This document shows, piece by piece, positions 13,290 through 25,630 of a DNA stretch of 64,000 nucleotides (its first letter is position 1; every line of letters starts with the position of its first letter). The stretch covers positions 1 through 64,000 of the forward strand of contig VXCM01000715.1 of assembly GCA_014773175.1 (NCBI GenBank), read 5' to 3'. The notes under the pieces are model-generated. The model saw only the letters and a list, made by a program, of their open reading frames with translations. It was not told where the DNA came from and ran no database searches. Both the position numbers and the translations under genes were made by a program. Source of the DNA: Lucifuga dentata. Taxonomy: Eukaryota > Chordata > Actinopteri > Ophidiiformes > Bythitidae.

Positions 13290-13850
13290 CATCTCAACTG
13301 GCACATCACCCTTGTCCTGGCATCTCTCCATTGGCTCCCTGTTCATTTAGAATTGATTTTAAAATTCTTATTATTACTTTTAAAACTCGTATAGATCTGG
13401 CTCCAGTTATATTTGTGACATGTTAACATCTTATGAGCCAGCACGTAGCCTCAGATCCTCGGGCTCTAACCTCCTTACAGTTACCAAATCTAACCTGAAA
13501 AAACCAAAGGTGACCGGGCCTTTGTGGTTAGAGCCCCAAAGCTCTGGAATGATCTGCCAGAGATGTGAGGCTTGCCAAATCAGTGTCCGCTTTTAAATTC
13601 CAGCTTAAGACCCATTTTTAGAGACTTGCTTTTATGTGATGTCATTTTTTTATGTTTGCTGTATTGTTCTTAATGCCTTACTTTTTATTTTGTGTTGATC
13701 TGTCTATTTTACTGACTCTTATTAGTTGTCAGAGCACTTTGTAAACTCTATTTTTAAAGATGCTATATAAATAAAGATTATTATTATTGTTATTATTATT
13801 AGTAGTATTAGTAGTAGTAGTAGTAGTAGTAGTAGTAGCAGTAGCAGTAG
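13290..13850 (+). pseudogene. L2-type LINE 3' end with ATT/GTA tail
   Basis: Broken frames give SLHWLPVH, then KGDRAFVVRAPKLWNDLPEM, the usual C-terminal end of fish L2-like reverse transcriptases. Next come the tail motif GCACTTTGTAAACTC, GCTATATAAATAAAG, and a (TTA)n/(GTA)n microsatellite at 13,783-13,850. In-frame stops mark it as dead. Confidence 0.8.
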
Positions 13851-14122
13851 TATTATTTTCATATCTTCCAGATTGAGCTCTGTTGGTGGAAACACCTTCT
13901 CAGAAAAAGAAGTCAGAAGAAAACATCCTGATTCATTACATACACAACAGAAGAGTAAAGCAGTTGTGTGCAGAAGGGCATCTGAATGTCCAATTCATTA
14001 AAGCTCAAATTGGCTTGGTTACAGAAGCACAAGAAACAGAAGAAATTCCACTTCTAGCTGGGAAGCTACTCTGATAAATCTCAGTTTCTGTTCTGACATG
14101 TTGAAGTAGCCTCAGATTGGGT

Positions 14123-14704
14123 TTAAAGGACTATACTGGCTATCAAGCATGTTTGAGCCCAATATATACAGGTACAACCCACATATGATACTAACAACCA
14201 ATTTCCAAAACATGAAATTGAATTTTAGATTTCCTGTTATTTTCCCAAACCCTTTAATCTTTCAAAATCAAATGTTTAGGTGATACAATACACCCACCTT
14301 TAAATTCAATGTTTCACCATCTAACACTTCTGCATGATTGTAGAAGGCACAGTCATTTTAAGTTCTCGGTAAAAGACCTCTTCTCCTGGGACTGTATTTC
14401 CTGGCGAAAACAAAGCAGCTCTGTGTTGGATCAGTTAAATAAAGTTACTTCGACAAAAAACCTAATAGACATTGTGTTCACTGAAGGATTACATCTCTCA
14501 AGCATGTTTCATGTCTCTACAATTTGATTTTATTAGCATATTGGAATGAATTGAAACCAATGGCGATCTGGAAGGTTGGATGGAAAAACAATTCTGAAAT
14601 TTACCGCTAAAGTAGTATATTTTGGAAAATGGCTGGCATACATAACACATATGTGGGTTGTATTTATTGGGCTCGAACATGCACAATCACCCTATGTTCC
14701 TTAA
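14123..14704 (+). mobile_element. TTAA-flanked MITE, the fullest copy in the window (about 580 bp)
   Basis: TTAA at 14123-14126 and 14701-14704 bracket terminal inverted repeats of about 100 bp. The left arm reads GGACTATACTGG, then TTTGAGCCCAATATATAC, then ACAACCCACATATG. The right arm reads CATATGTGGGTTGTATTTAT, then TGGGCTCGAACATG, then CCTATGTTCC. The interior has no coding capacity; the 72-residue frame at 14309-14527 lies inside it. TTAA duplication is typical of piggyBac-type elements; that assignment is inference. Confidence 0.7.
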
Positions 14705-14749
14705 CATTTTCTGGCATTTTTGCTTTTATTAAACAGAAAACACATAGCA

Positions 14750-14860
14750 GACACAAAAAAGATCCCTGACCAGAATCAAACCAGAGACATTGCAGCCCTG
14801 CGACATGTGTCCCAGACCACCACGACCTGAGATCCCAACGCTTAGCCTACCCGCAAACAG
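14750..14860 (-). mobile_element. tRNA-derived SINE head fragment
   Basis: The minus strand reads TAGGCTAAGCGTTGGG (A-box-like), and about 55 nt later TCTGGTTTGATTCTGGTCAG (B-box-like, compare GGTTCGANNCC), then GGGATC. This pattern is common to percomorph tRNA-type SINEs. No tail is recognisable. Confidence 0.5.
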
Positions 14861-14869
14861 GACAAAAAC

Positions 14870-15440
14870 TGTTTTTGCCATTTTTGCTTATGTGGAATTG
14901 AACTGCAGTGTAAACACTTTTGAGGACACAAAAGTCCAAAATTACCATATGCACAGGGTAAAATCTGAGCAGCTCTCCTGTTTGTCCCACTGACACTCCA
15001 TTTATCTGTTCCATTAAACACAAGTGAGCCTGAGAAATGTACTGATTTATTTGTAGCCAAGCATCAATGAAGCTCAGTTTAAAATCTGCAATTTAAATAC
15101 AGGGCAGTTTTGTTCTATGCACAGCAAGAAAAATACTGTAAACATCCATTTATATTGCCCATCACAGGGCAGTAGAGAGTGAATCAGCAGGGAAGCACTG
15201 CGGAAAAGTATTATTCTCAGTCAATTCTAATCATATAAACTATTTGGGTGCATGAATGTAAGAAAGGATTAATTAGAAGATGAACAAGGATCCATAGACA
15301 TTCCCATTTTTCAATGTAACTGGATTATCATCTTCTTCTTCAGCTCCATGAAATTGCCAAAGCTGCCCAGGCTCTGATTTGCTCACAGACACTTATGTGC
15401 CCTTCAGTGAGCAACACAGAGTCCAGCCATTATCCGGCTT
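14870..15440. other. Intergenic, nothing recognised
   Basis: Unique-looking sequence; short open frames only. Confidence 0.5.
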
Positions 15441-15444
15441 TACA

Positions 15445-15720
15445 AAATTCCACATCCTTCTGCCTTTTCTTTCTTCTGTCTCACTTTTTAATCTCCTTCC
15501 ACACTTACCTCTTTTCATTCCTTTTTCTTTCTCCCTTGCTTGCTATTTCTCTTCTCTATTTTTCCTCTGTTTCTCTCTTCCCCTCCACCTCCCAAATTTC
15601 TTTACTTTTCTAGAAGGTTATCATTCTCTTTTCCTGTATCTTCCTCTCTCTCCTTTTATCCTATCATAGCTTCTGCCCTTCTCCCTCTATCCACCTTTCC
15701 ATCTTCATCCGATCTCTCAA
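15445..15720. repeat. Long pyrimidine-rich tract
   Basis: About 275 bp of C/T-dominated plus strand (TTCTTTCTTCTGTCTC and similar). The overlapping open frames here (for example 15379-15669) follow from this skew and are not genes. Confidence 0.85.
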
Positions 15721-16718
15721 ATTAATTCCGTTAATGGATTCAGCCCTTGTGCAGCAAAGCAGAGCAAGGGCTACTAAGATATTAGAAGCACATGCACAAA
15801 GTTGCACCTTTGTATGCACGCATCCATACGCAAACATGTGTACATAGACTTTGCAAGCAAAAAATACATACTTATACACTGTTCCAAACATAGAAACACA
15901 GACAAATGTGTAAATAGCCATGTACATATATCTGACAAAATTTTCCTCTTTGCTGAATAGCTGCTGTGATGATGCTTCTGGAATCCCAAAAGGGGAAAAA
16001 CCTTTGATTTATATGTCCAGGGAGTTAACTGGATAACCCTTCCATGGCACTTCATTAAGTCACAACTGGATCTGAGTAAGTGGCAGGGCGGGGCATACGG
16101 GAAAAGACTAGTGGGAGGAGGGGGTTGGGACTTTTCCTGTAATTATTCCACTAAATCTTGTGTCTGACAGGACTCAGAGGAGGGGCATCAAACAGCATAT
16201 GCAATAAAATCCATAATATGCCAAGCTCCCCATTGCGTTCATACAGCTAGCAGAGAAATTCGCCATCGCTGCTATGTTTTCTGCAGCTTTCTTTTAGCAG
16301 CGTTTTCAAAAAATTTTGCACCCTTCAGTTTCCAAATATTATGTTCTAGAGCTCAGCAGGGAAATTGTCAAGGGTGAAAATTAGTTACAGACTCTTTTAA
16401 CATTAAATCAGCACCTTTTTTTTTTTTTTANCTTTTTTTTTTTTTTAATTTTTCTATTATTTAAATTTGACTTTTACTTATTTTGCTTTTCCTACACTTG
16501 AAATTAACTTGCCCAGAGATCAAGGCTTTAGGTGACTGCTGAGAGCTTTATTGCATAATTTAATGTGGGTGAGAGAAAGACTTGGTGTGAGAGAGAAATA
16601 ATGGATAATTTAGGGAAGTCACTGAATCTCAGGAGATCTAAGCCCTCATCCTAGACCTTAACCAATCAAAAGTGCAATCAAGATCTTGTTCCAAATATGT
16701 GCTTTAATCTTTTCATAT

Positions 16719-16808
<90 letters not shown>

Positions 16809-19800
16809 GAAAGAGGAGCTTTGTTTTATTAGCTGCATTCATTGTCAACCTTGAACAGGAAGTCATTTTATTACTGTTATTTTGTTTTAATTTACTTAGT
16901 TTGTGGCATGTTGTGCAGCTGAACTCACACACTTTCTTTCCCAATGATTCTGCTATCAGAGAATGAAAAAATTGTACAGATTTTCTAATATGTCCAGAAT
17001 AATCCATAAAATATTTTTGTCAGGAGTTAGTGGAGACCAAAATAGAATCAAAAGTAGAGTGGAAATTTGATTTCCATTTATGAGGCTTGAAGAGAAGTGA
17101 ATTTTGTTCTGTGTGCACTGAATGTAAGGCAACATGTTGACCATGACAACTGTATTACATCAGGACTGTGTGTCAGCTTGTTTTGGAGTTCTTTAAATCA
17201 CCAAAGAAATCGACCGATGCAGTTCCTAATTAAAGCTCCTCTATCTAGTTTACAGAAGCCAGTCAGTTCTATTTAGTTGAGCAACATCCTTCAGGGCCTA
17301 CTGACATGGAAGAAGCATCTCTCTTTCTTTGTTCTGCTTAGAATCAATCCATCATAAATTTCAAACCACAAAGACCCATAAACCTCAAACCCAAACACCA
17401 GCAAAACCCTGCCAGCCTCCGAACACTCTGCAGCAGTTTGTTATATGCTAACTAAATAATTACAAATGCCAAACACAAACATCAACAAACACGCATGGCT
17501 TTATACTGTCTTGTTATCTGTGAACTCGTTCAACTGTAACTCAATACCAGTTGGGCTTCAGCTGAATCGAACATGTGTTTAGCTCCAGTCGTGATAAACA
17601 CAACACTCTCAATCACGTATTTCATTGTCTAAAATGTAATGATTCCTTTGATTCCCATGAGCCAATATGAACAATCCTTCAGAAGTCATTAAGTTTATTC
17701 TGCCCAAATTACAATTGATCTTTTAAAAGTTAACTGTGTGACACTAGGGAATTAATGTCATCTTTTCCATCTTGACTAGTAAGAGGGACTCTGTTAAATA
17801 AGCACCTCCTCTACTAGGGTTAAGCCCAGACATCAGAGGGATCAGAATGGAGTATTTGACTGCTCTTCTCCTTCCCCTTTGAAGGGACATTCTTGTTGCC
17901 AATATCATCTGCATGCTGCTTGGTCAAACAGAACAGATAAGAGGCATTGTTGTGGAGCTGATTCATTGTTCGTCTGCACCTGCAAGAACATACCAAAGGC
18001 TGTCCACGTAAAGCCATGTCTATATTTAACAAAAAAAACAAAAAAAAAAACAAAAAAAAAAAAAAAAAAANAAAAAAAAAAAAAAAAAAAAAACTTTATA
18101 AGTAATTTAGTTGAAGAAAAAAACAATAAAACTAAATAATCTAATGGAGAGAAGGCTTTGTTCTGATAAAAATCTTTTTATAAATCAAGTTTAATCACAA
18201 AACCACCTTTGTTCGTAGCTTCTGTCAAACCAATGCACCATGAACACATAAATGAAATGCAGATTGATTCACACAGAGTCCACGCTGCTTTCATTATCTT
18301 TCATTACATTTCCATTCAGATTGGAAAATGATTATAACCTGCCAGTAACTGTGCCAAAGCCAAAACTCAAGATGTAGTTTCCTCAACTGGGCGATGTAAT
18401 TTCACCTGTTATGTGGATATCCATCTCCATAAAAAAAAAAAAAAAAAAAAAAAAAAATGTGCACCTGCTGCTTTTGTACTGCAGTAAACAATGCACGTTT
18501 GTGTCAGGAAAGAGCTTGCATAGGTAAATTTTTTAGTTATTTTTGTGAATAATATGTATTCAAATGCATACATGAGATTAGAAAATTAAGAAAAATTAAC
18601 AACTTTTTTTATCAACAATAATCTTTTCCAATGAAGCTAAAACACAGACCAAGGAAATTTTATAAGATGTCTTGAATGTATTATGTATTAATTCTTGCTG
18701 CAGCAGTCACAGCATATTAAGCAGGAAAGCTTATCTCTGACTACTCTGAGATAGTAAAGGATTCTTTTTTAAAAATCATTTTCACTAGGCCTGAATGCTA
18801 AAACAATAAAATTATCTTTTGGAATATATTTTTCATCAAGATCAATACAAAAAAAAAAAAGTTTGATAATCTGGATCAGGACTAACATTTTTTCCAGCAA
18901 TCTGACCCAGACCACTTGCAAATGACCTGTCTTTTTTTTTTTTGCAACAGTTCGGTTTTATTTTACTACTTCCTGTCACAATGGAAAAGTTTTATTTTGA
19001 CAGGAATCTTGACAAGAATGCTCTTAAGGTTTGTGTTAGTTGAGATTATTTTAAGGTGGAGTAAATGTGATTAAGCCCCCACTGAAGGCATGATTTAAAG
19101 TATTTTGAGGTTTATTTTGTCATAAATTGGTAGCTAACATGTTGTTCTGTGCCAGTTAATACAAGTGAGTCACATTAGCATTATGGCTATCAAAGGTAAA
19201 CACTCATTAACTCACACTGCAGCAAACTCAATAACCAACAGTTGCATCCTTTGTATTTGAGGACCCCTGCTGTAGACTAACAACTGGTACTTGAGCTCCA
19301 GATTTCGGATTCTGAAAGTTTGCCCTCTACACCATCTGTCAAATCAAACCATCACTCAGCTGGGACACCACCCAGCTCTTCCCTCAATCAGAATCATTGA
19401 TTTATCTCCCATTTGGACTCCAGCTGCTACCTCTCCAAGACTGCAGCATGCTTTAAATCCCCCCATGTCACTGCTAAATTCCCTTACCGCCCGCTGCTTG
19501 TGTCAGACAGATACCTTGTAGTGCTGGCACACACACATACACACACACACTCATACCTCCAGGCCACAGTCAGCAGCGTTCTGCTACTATCAGCCATTTC
19601 ATCTCTTCCCTTCCTTGCACTGAATTGATCACTTCTCCTCTCCGCCCCGGCTGTTCTCCCTCCTGGCTCCCAGTAAAGGAGTAACCTTTTCACTTCATTC
19701 AGAAGAGCAGAGTCACTCTCATCCTCCCTTGTAGGCTGAAAAACTTTTTTTTTTTCCCCTCAGTAAGTATGACATACCTCTCCTTCCTCACTGTATTGTC

Positions 19801-20370
19801 TCCTTTCTTCTCAGTTCTAATTGCTTTAAAAGTCTCCTTTATGAACTTAATTTACTTTTTGCCTGCTTCTCACATTATTTTCCATGATTCTAACCACTGA
19901 ACTCTATGAACTGCAGTAAATGAAATGTTAGCATTCTTATCTTTCTTTCTTTCAAGCTCAGTCTATTGCTTCGCTCACTAAAAACTCCTCTAGCTAAAAG
20001 AAGCATCTTGCTAAGGAAGTATATATTTATTTAAAAATTAATCCAAAGGTTATGTGTCAGTAGCACATTCTGTATAGACTGTCTGCTGCACAGAAATTAA
20101 TTTCCATCAAGCATTTAAAATTAACTACAACAGCTAAGAGCAATTCATCAAAAGTATTTGTGCTAAATCCTGAGAGTTCTGGCATGTCTGATGGGAATTA
20201 AATAATTAGGGTGTTTTTTTGGCGGACAGAATGTCCTCTGTGATTTTAACTCAAATTAGGAGAATCAGGTTTCAAGGCTCAAGAATCAGGTTTCATTGAA
20301 TGTTTAAAAGGTTCATGCTAAAGATCTTCAGACTTGTAGAATTTAATTAGTGCAATACAAATGAGATATA
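15721..20370. other. Intergenic; trinucleotide repeat and homopolymers
   Basis: Contains N-interrupted T/A runs (N at 16431 and 18071), (CAA)n(TAA)n at 16721-16806, and A-runs at 18431-18457. A GC-richer block at 19,290-19,700 looks less decayed than its surroundings, but no coding frame with splice sites could be assigned. Confidence 0.55.
16721..16806. repeat. Compound (CAA)n(TAA)n microsatellite
   Basis: About 14 CAA units pass directly into about 15 TAA units. The minus-strand Tyr/Cys homopolymer frame is an artefact of it. Confidence 0.97.
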
Positions 20371-20373
20371 GCC

Positions 20374-20418
20374 ATGGATGGATAGATGGATGGATGGATG
20401 GATGGATGGATGGATGGA
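20374..20418. repeat. (GGAT)n microsatellite
   Basis: About 11 GGAT units with one GATA variant. Confidence 0.95.
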
Positions 20419-20591
20419 CAGAAACTGTAATTGCAGGAAAAACATCCACCCACTTTTGAGGGTCGCTTGCATGGTTATGTAACACTCAATTTTGAAACTC
20501 GCAGACACCATTTTTGTGATGTAAATGCATTGTCTTGACAACTGGCCAACCAATAGGGTGTGGAGGGAGGCGGCAGAAGTAAGTGTGAGGA

Positions 20592-20599
<8 letters not shown>

Positions 20600-20623
<24 letters not shown>

Positions 20624-20638
20624 AGAAAGAGAGAGAGN

Positions 20639-20686
<48 letters not shown>
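20600..20686. repeat. (GA)n microsatellite with N gap
   Basis: GA dinucleotides with short GAAA interruptions and an N at 20638. The true length is unknown because the N marks an unresolved join. Confidence 0.95.
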
Positions 20687-20687
<1 letters not shown>

Positions 20688-20689
20688 TT

Positions 20690-22490
20690 AACCACACAAT
20701 AGCAAACAACTTTTTCATCTTGCAGCCAGTCAAGCAATTTCTCTCTTCTTCGTTAATCAACACATCTCTTTTCACTGCCTTCATGTTTTGTTGTGGTCGA
20801 CTGAGCGGGAAACTATTTCTTTTTCCGCTGGACTTGTCATGAAAGTGTGAGAACCATGAATGCCAGGACAATGATGGTCCATTTTGAAGCTGGCCACGTC
20901 TGCATTGCTTCCGCACAAAGCATAAACCAGGCCTAATTTTGAAAAAGACACACTTTGATAAAATATTCATTCTTTTTTCAAGGTTTTTTAATTCTAGGAA
21001 GTAACATTTAGCTTTTTTTTTTTTTTTTTTTTTAATATTTATTTATGTACATTGAAAGTTTCTTAAATGAAATATTCTGGAGAATTCTTGATTTCAGAGA
21101 GTATCAAAATCATCTAGAGACAAAAAAGAAAAATATATAGAAAAAAAGTATAAATTCTAGAAATCTTTAAATTATTCCACAATTTGTTATGTGAGGCATT
21201 ATTTGATCTTCCTTCATGTTTCACTGCTTTAGCTCGTTGTTTACAGGCTTTGGAGGAATATAATACAGAATATAACAAATTAAAAAAAAACACATACACA
21301 AGTCATTTAAAAAAAGGAAATTATACCCAAAATGAAACAGACAAGCTCATTGTATAGGCAGGTATATATATTATAGGTTAAAAGCCAAAAATAAATTAGT
21401 TTTAACTCAAACTGAAAACTTTTCTATGAGAACCTATGAATTACACAAGACACGTACCAACTAGAACATATCCTTTAATACTTTGGTTCTGGAAAACAAC
21501 CAAGATGGCAAGTCAAGCCAGATTAAAGTTTTATGATTCTTTGTCTGAGAGACACAAGTGAGTGCACAGGCTCAGTCAGGCTGGCAGCAACACACCCCGG
21601 GGATGGAAGAAAGACCGGCCAAGAGTAACAGGACAGCGGGTCATTACACACAACTATTGTCCTGCGGACTGTGGAGGAGTGTTATTGGGGAGGTCTGCAT
21701 GTGTGTGTGTGTGTGTGTACCATAGATGCTCATTAGCAAAGATATGTGCATCACTGTAGCCTGTTAGCACATATTTTGTTATAATTTACCCAACCTGATG
21801 AACTCCACATGAACTCTGCATCTACGAGGCAAAACCTCAACGTAGTTTTAACTGAAACATTTGGTAGGAAGAATATTTTTTTGTTTTGCATAAATTAGTC
21901 ATAAATAGACCCTGTGGGAATGTTTTTACTTCACGCACTCTGCAGGCAAACATATATAGAGATGTTTGACTGCACAGAGGGACTGATAAACTACTCTTAC
22001 ACTGGCTTTATTAAAGTTTAAAAACTATAATGGACTTTTGAGATTAGAAATAAATTTAAACTGATACAGCTTGGTGGTTCTCTAACTTTGTAAACCAAGT
22101 GCCAATTAGAAGTGCCTCTAACAAAAGTCACAGAAAAAACTCATCCATGTGTGTGTGTGTTGTACTGAAATTTAATTTACATAGAAGGTTGTTGATGAGT
22201 TGGGCTATACAACAGCATTGATTTCCCACAAACACATTCACTTCGCACACATAAAAACCAGTGGACACTTGCACACGCCACCGATATAAATTCAACAAAG
22301 TGACAGGAAACCTGTGCAGGAAACTCTATCGTGCCAGTCTGACCCCGTGACCTCCAGCACGTCCAGCCTGCGGCCTTCAACGTGTTTAACAAAGAACATG
22401 AGCTGTTTCCTTTAGTCTGGCTCTCTAATTAACCAGAAACACGCTGTTAAACTCTCTACGGTCTCGTCTGAGTGACAGAGGAGGAAAGCA
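20690..22490. other. Intergenic, nothing recognised
   Basis: T-run at 21013-21033 and a short GT run at 21700-21718. No coding exon recognised. Confidence 0.5.
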
Positions 22491-22499
22491 AATACACTT

Positions 22500-23060
22500 A
22501 CCTGTGTAAAGTACTTAAGTACATTTTGTTTTACTCTAAAAGACATATGAGATATCTGCAGTTACTACCTGTGCAGATGCAAAGTTTATTAATACTTATA
22601 GTTTTATTATCATTATCGCAAGAGTTTTACAAAGGAAAATAGTGCAGATACAATACACACACTCTTACAGATACAGATACAATATACATTTACTCTTGTG
22701 TATTGGCTCATGTAATCCTTTAACTGTCTGCAATGAAAATTAAAAAATTCTGTATCTCCAATCTTGGGGATTTTTATTATTTGATTGTTACATTTGTTTT
22801 GCCACTATAAATCTCCAAAATTGGAGGTAGAAGGGGTTTTTTTGTGTTTTGTTTTGTACCTCACTGTTGGCTGAAAAACCTTACATCTCCATTCTTGGGA
22901 AGTTTCATGCATGAATGTGTCACACACATGTTATTACATCAATAAGTTGGCATATTAATTCTTTACAGTAGGTATTTTACTTTTAAATGACATTTTATTG
23001 CTTCTAAATTCTATCTAAGTAGAATTTTGAACTTGGGACTTTTACTCTTAAAGGAGCACT
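22500..23060. repeat. Probable fish dispersed repeat with ACTTAAGTAC-type ends
   Basis: GTAAAGTACTTAAGTACATT at 22,516 and TAAGTAGAATTTTGAACTTG with GGACTTTTACTCTTAAAGG near 23,020 match the start and end of a repeat common in percomorphs. The middle is diverged; class not determined. Confidence 0.45.
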
Positions 23061-23624
23061 TTTCTCTTGTGGTATTAGCATGTTAACTAAAGAAATGAAG
23101 TTCTTCTTACAGCATTAATGCATGAGATCAAGTTCCTCACATGAAGAACTCTTGTACTGATTAAATCTCAGCTCATACTATGACTGACACATAATGTATT
23201 ATCTGTGGACGACTGGGTGTATTTATGAAATAATAACCTTAATAGAGCCCAGACAGAAACGGATCAATGTGGCTGTCATCAGTCTGAAAAGAAAAACAGA
23301 ATATCCTCACTCTCTGTAAAACAAAGAGGGGCTCAGAGTGACAGTTCTCTTATTACTTTGCCATTAGTGTCTAACTTGGGTGGGAGAAGTTATGCTGTTA
23401 CAGACACACGTCTCTTCTGTTTTGTTAAAAGCCACATCAGCTGCAGACTGTTAGAGGGAATCCCAGCATGGCCATCATGCCTGTCAGGCAGAGTGCAGCC
23501 AGACAGCTTGTGGCCTCTTTCTTTTTTTGGACGTGTTGAGGCTGTGGTGTAATATCAGAGCAGAGAGGACACCTCTCCTGATCTGTTGTGCCCTGCAGAG
23601 AAAGAGGGCTTAACCTGAGCTATG

Positions 23625-23887
23625 AGCCCCATAAATACAACCTGCATACTTTATATTACTGCCAACCATTTTCTAAAATATGCTGCTGCAGCATTAAATT
23701 TTAAAATAATTTTTCCTAACTTCCAGTCCATCATTGATTCAATTAATTCCACTACACTATAAAAATATTTTTGTTTGGAGACTTGAAATTTGTTTTTAAG
23801 TTTTGGAAACTGGTTCGCAGTAACGTAACACATTTGCAGGTAGTATTTATTGAGCTCAAACATGAAAAATACGGTATGGTCCTTTAA
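23625..23887 (+). mobile_element. TTAA-flanked MITE family, short internally deleted copy
   Basis: Both terminal repeats are present. Left: CCATAAATACAACCTGC and TACTGCCAACCATTTTC. Right: GGAAACTGGTTCGCAG, TTATTGAGCTCAAACATG and TGGTCCTTTAAC. They are only about 110 bp apart, so it is a deleted derivative of the 14,123-14,704 element. Confidence 0.7.
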
Positions 23888-24391
23888 CATCCAGGGGAAG
23901 TAATTTGGTTCTGAAGAGCTGGATGTACAAGAATGGCTGCTTGAGCAGCAATTAAACTGTGCTGTACTGGGTGGTGTTGTGCATCTCAAACTTGCTGAAG
24001 CTTTACGTTGAGAAGCAAACGCTGCTCAGATTCTCCAATTTGCCGCTACGCACAAAGTTCAACCAAATTCAGCTTTGACTTATCTGCCGGTGCCCTTTCA
24101 AACCTCCAACCAATGAGAGAATAGATGTATGTGACACAAATAAATGATGGAGATGCTTATAAACTGTGTAGAGAAGTAAAAGTTATTTTACTTAAGCTAT
24201 CAGCACTTCTTGATGACACGTATTGTTTCAGTTTGACATCAGTACTCTTCTCATGGGTAAACAGCCAAAACATGTCTCATTTCAATCCTTCAGCAGCAAA
24301 GAGAAAATCTGTGGGATGATACAAGATTTGGGCTCACAGGTCAACAGGAAACATGGACATTGCGCACCTAGGCTCCTCAGAATATCCTCAG

Positions 24392-24436
24392 AATATTTGC
24401 TTCTCTCTGCATTCCATGCAGAGAGAAGCAAATATT
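24392..24436. repeat. Perfect 21-bp inverted repeat, 3-nt loop
   Basis: AATATTTGCTTCTCTCTGC continues to AT, loop TCC, then the exact 21-nt reverse complement. Confidence 0.97.
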
Positions 24437-25090
24437 TTCCTTTTATTAGGATATATTAGAGGTGACTGCACTGCTCCACTGACTGGAAGCTCATCAAAAA
24501 TGTGTGTTACCTCAGCATGATGTCCTTAAACACATCTAATTAGGACAAATATAGAGACTTTGAAGAGGAAGAGAAATATTGAAGTGTCTTTCTTTAAATT
24601 TACTAAAGGATTTGCATATGCTTTCTAAGAAAGACATTTAGGATTCATGGAAAGAGTGATGAATAGTGAGTAGCAGCATAGCCTTTAGAGTGGATGCAAA
24701 TCAGGAGAGGACCAAAAGATAAGATGTGCACTGTGGGAATGACCTGCTCTCTGGAATGAATATCCTCCAGTAAATCCAGTAAGACCTTACATGTAAACAG
24801 ACATGCACAATGCCAAACAGGTCCCATCCAAAGGGAAAGAGAATACAGACTCCCAGGCTTCAGGCTTGGTGGGCCCACAGTCAAGCAGTCAGCCTCCCTC
24901 ATTAGACGTCCAAATTACAACGGAACTGTCTGTATTTCCAGCGTCACGGTTATTCAGAGGCCATTGTTTCGAAGATTCGGTCCATGTTCCAGAGGTTGGA
25001 GCCTAAGAGGATGGATATGAAGGAATTTAGGACATTGAGAGAATAATCCCCACTCTATGCTGAGTGGGCTCCAGAGAACCAGGACCGTTT
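24437..25090. other. Intergenic, nothing recognised
   Basis: Overlapping short frames on both strands, none with a family signature. Confidence 0.5.
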
Positions 25091-25611
25091 GTCTGTGAGA
25101 ACAGGCCAAGAGACTGTAATGCACACCAGGGGAGAAAAGACAGTGTCACAGTTCTGCATGTCTGATCTCCTACTCACCTGCCATTTCTGCCTGCCTGGTC
25201 CTCAGCTTCTCATCTGCCATTTCTGCCTGCCTGGTCTTCAGCTCCTCACCTCAGTTCATCAGGCCAATTCACTTCAGGTGTGGACACTGTCACTGATTTG
25301 CACCAATTAAGCATGGATTTAAGCCTCAGTCTCTGACTCACCCATGGCCAGATTGTTCTCTGCTATCCCTGATGCAAGACATTCCAGCGTTTTTCTGTGG
25401 ACTGACTTTCTGTTACCAAACCTGCCTGTCTTGGACTAACCTGCTCGTCATTCCCCGGGTAATCACCTCTGTCTTCGACTCTGATTCCTGTCCCTGCATC
25501 TGGATTCCTCGTCTGTCAGTCTCTGTGTGAGCGCTTTGTCCTGCCTGTTGATCTGCCTGCTTCTGTGTTGGATAGTGGACTCAATAAAAGAACTTAAACT
25601 GTCCGTGTTGT
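25091..25611 (+). repeat. CTGCCTG-rich segment ending in a poly(A) signal; likely retroelement 3' end
   Basis: Holds a 36-bp tandem duplication (about 25178-25249, units starting CTGCCATTTCTGCCTGCC), then a CT-rich stretch. It ends with TCAATAAAAGAACTTAAACT, after which come the assembly gap and an A-rich flank. The arrangement resembles the 3' end of fish retroelements, but no coding part is attached. Confidence 0.45.
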
Positions 25612-25630
25612 NNNNNNNNNNNNNNNNNNN
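25612..25630. other. Assembly gap (19 N)
   Basis: The only multi-N gap in the window. Open frames that translate through it are meaningless. Confidence 0.99.

Noticed and set aside
15379..15725. Three overlapping plus-strand frames
   Set aside because: Consequence of the pyrimidine-rich tract, which rarely forms stop codons.
16678..17007. Minus-strand frame with long Tyr and Cys runs
   Set aside because: Artefact of the (CAA)n(TAA)n microsatellite.
20347..20970. 207-residue minus-strand open frame
   Set aside because: It exists only because GA and GGAT microsatellites read as Leu/Ser and Ile/His/Pro repeats, and it translates through an N.
24392..24436. MicroRNA precursor
   Set aside because: The stem is perfect but only 21 bp with a 3-nt loop, too short for a canonical pre-miRNA with a processed arm and lower stem.
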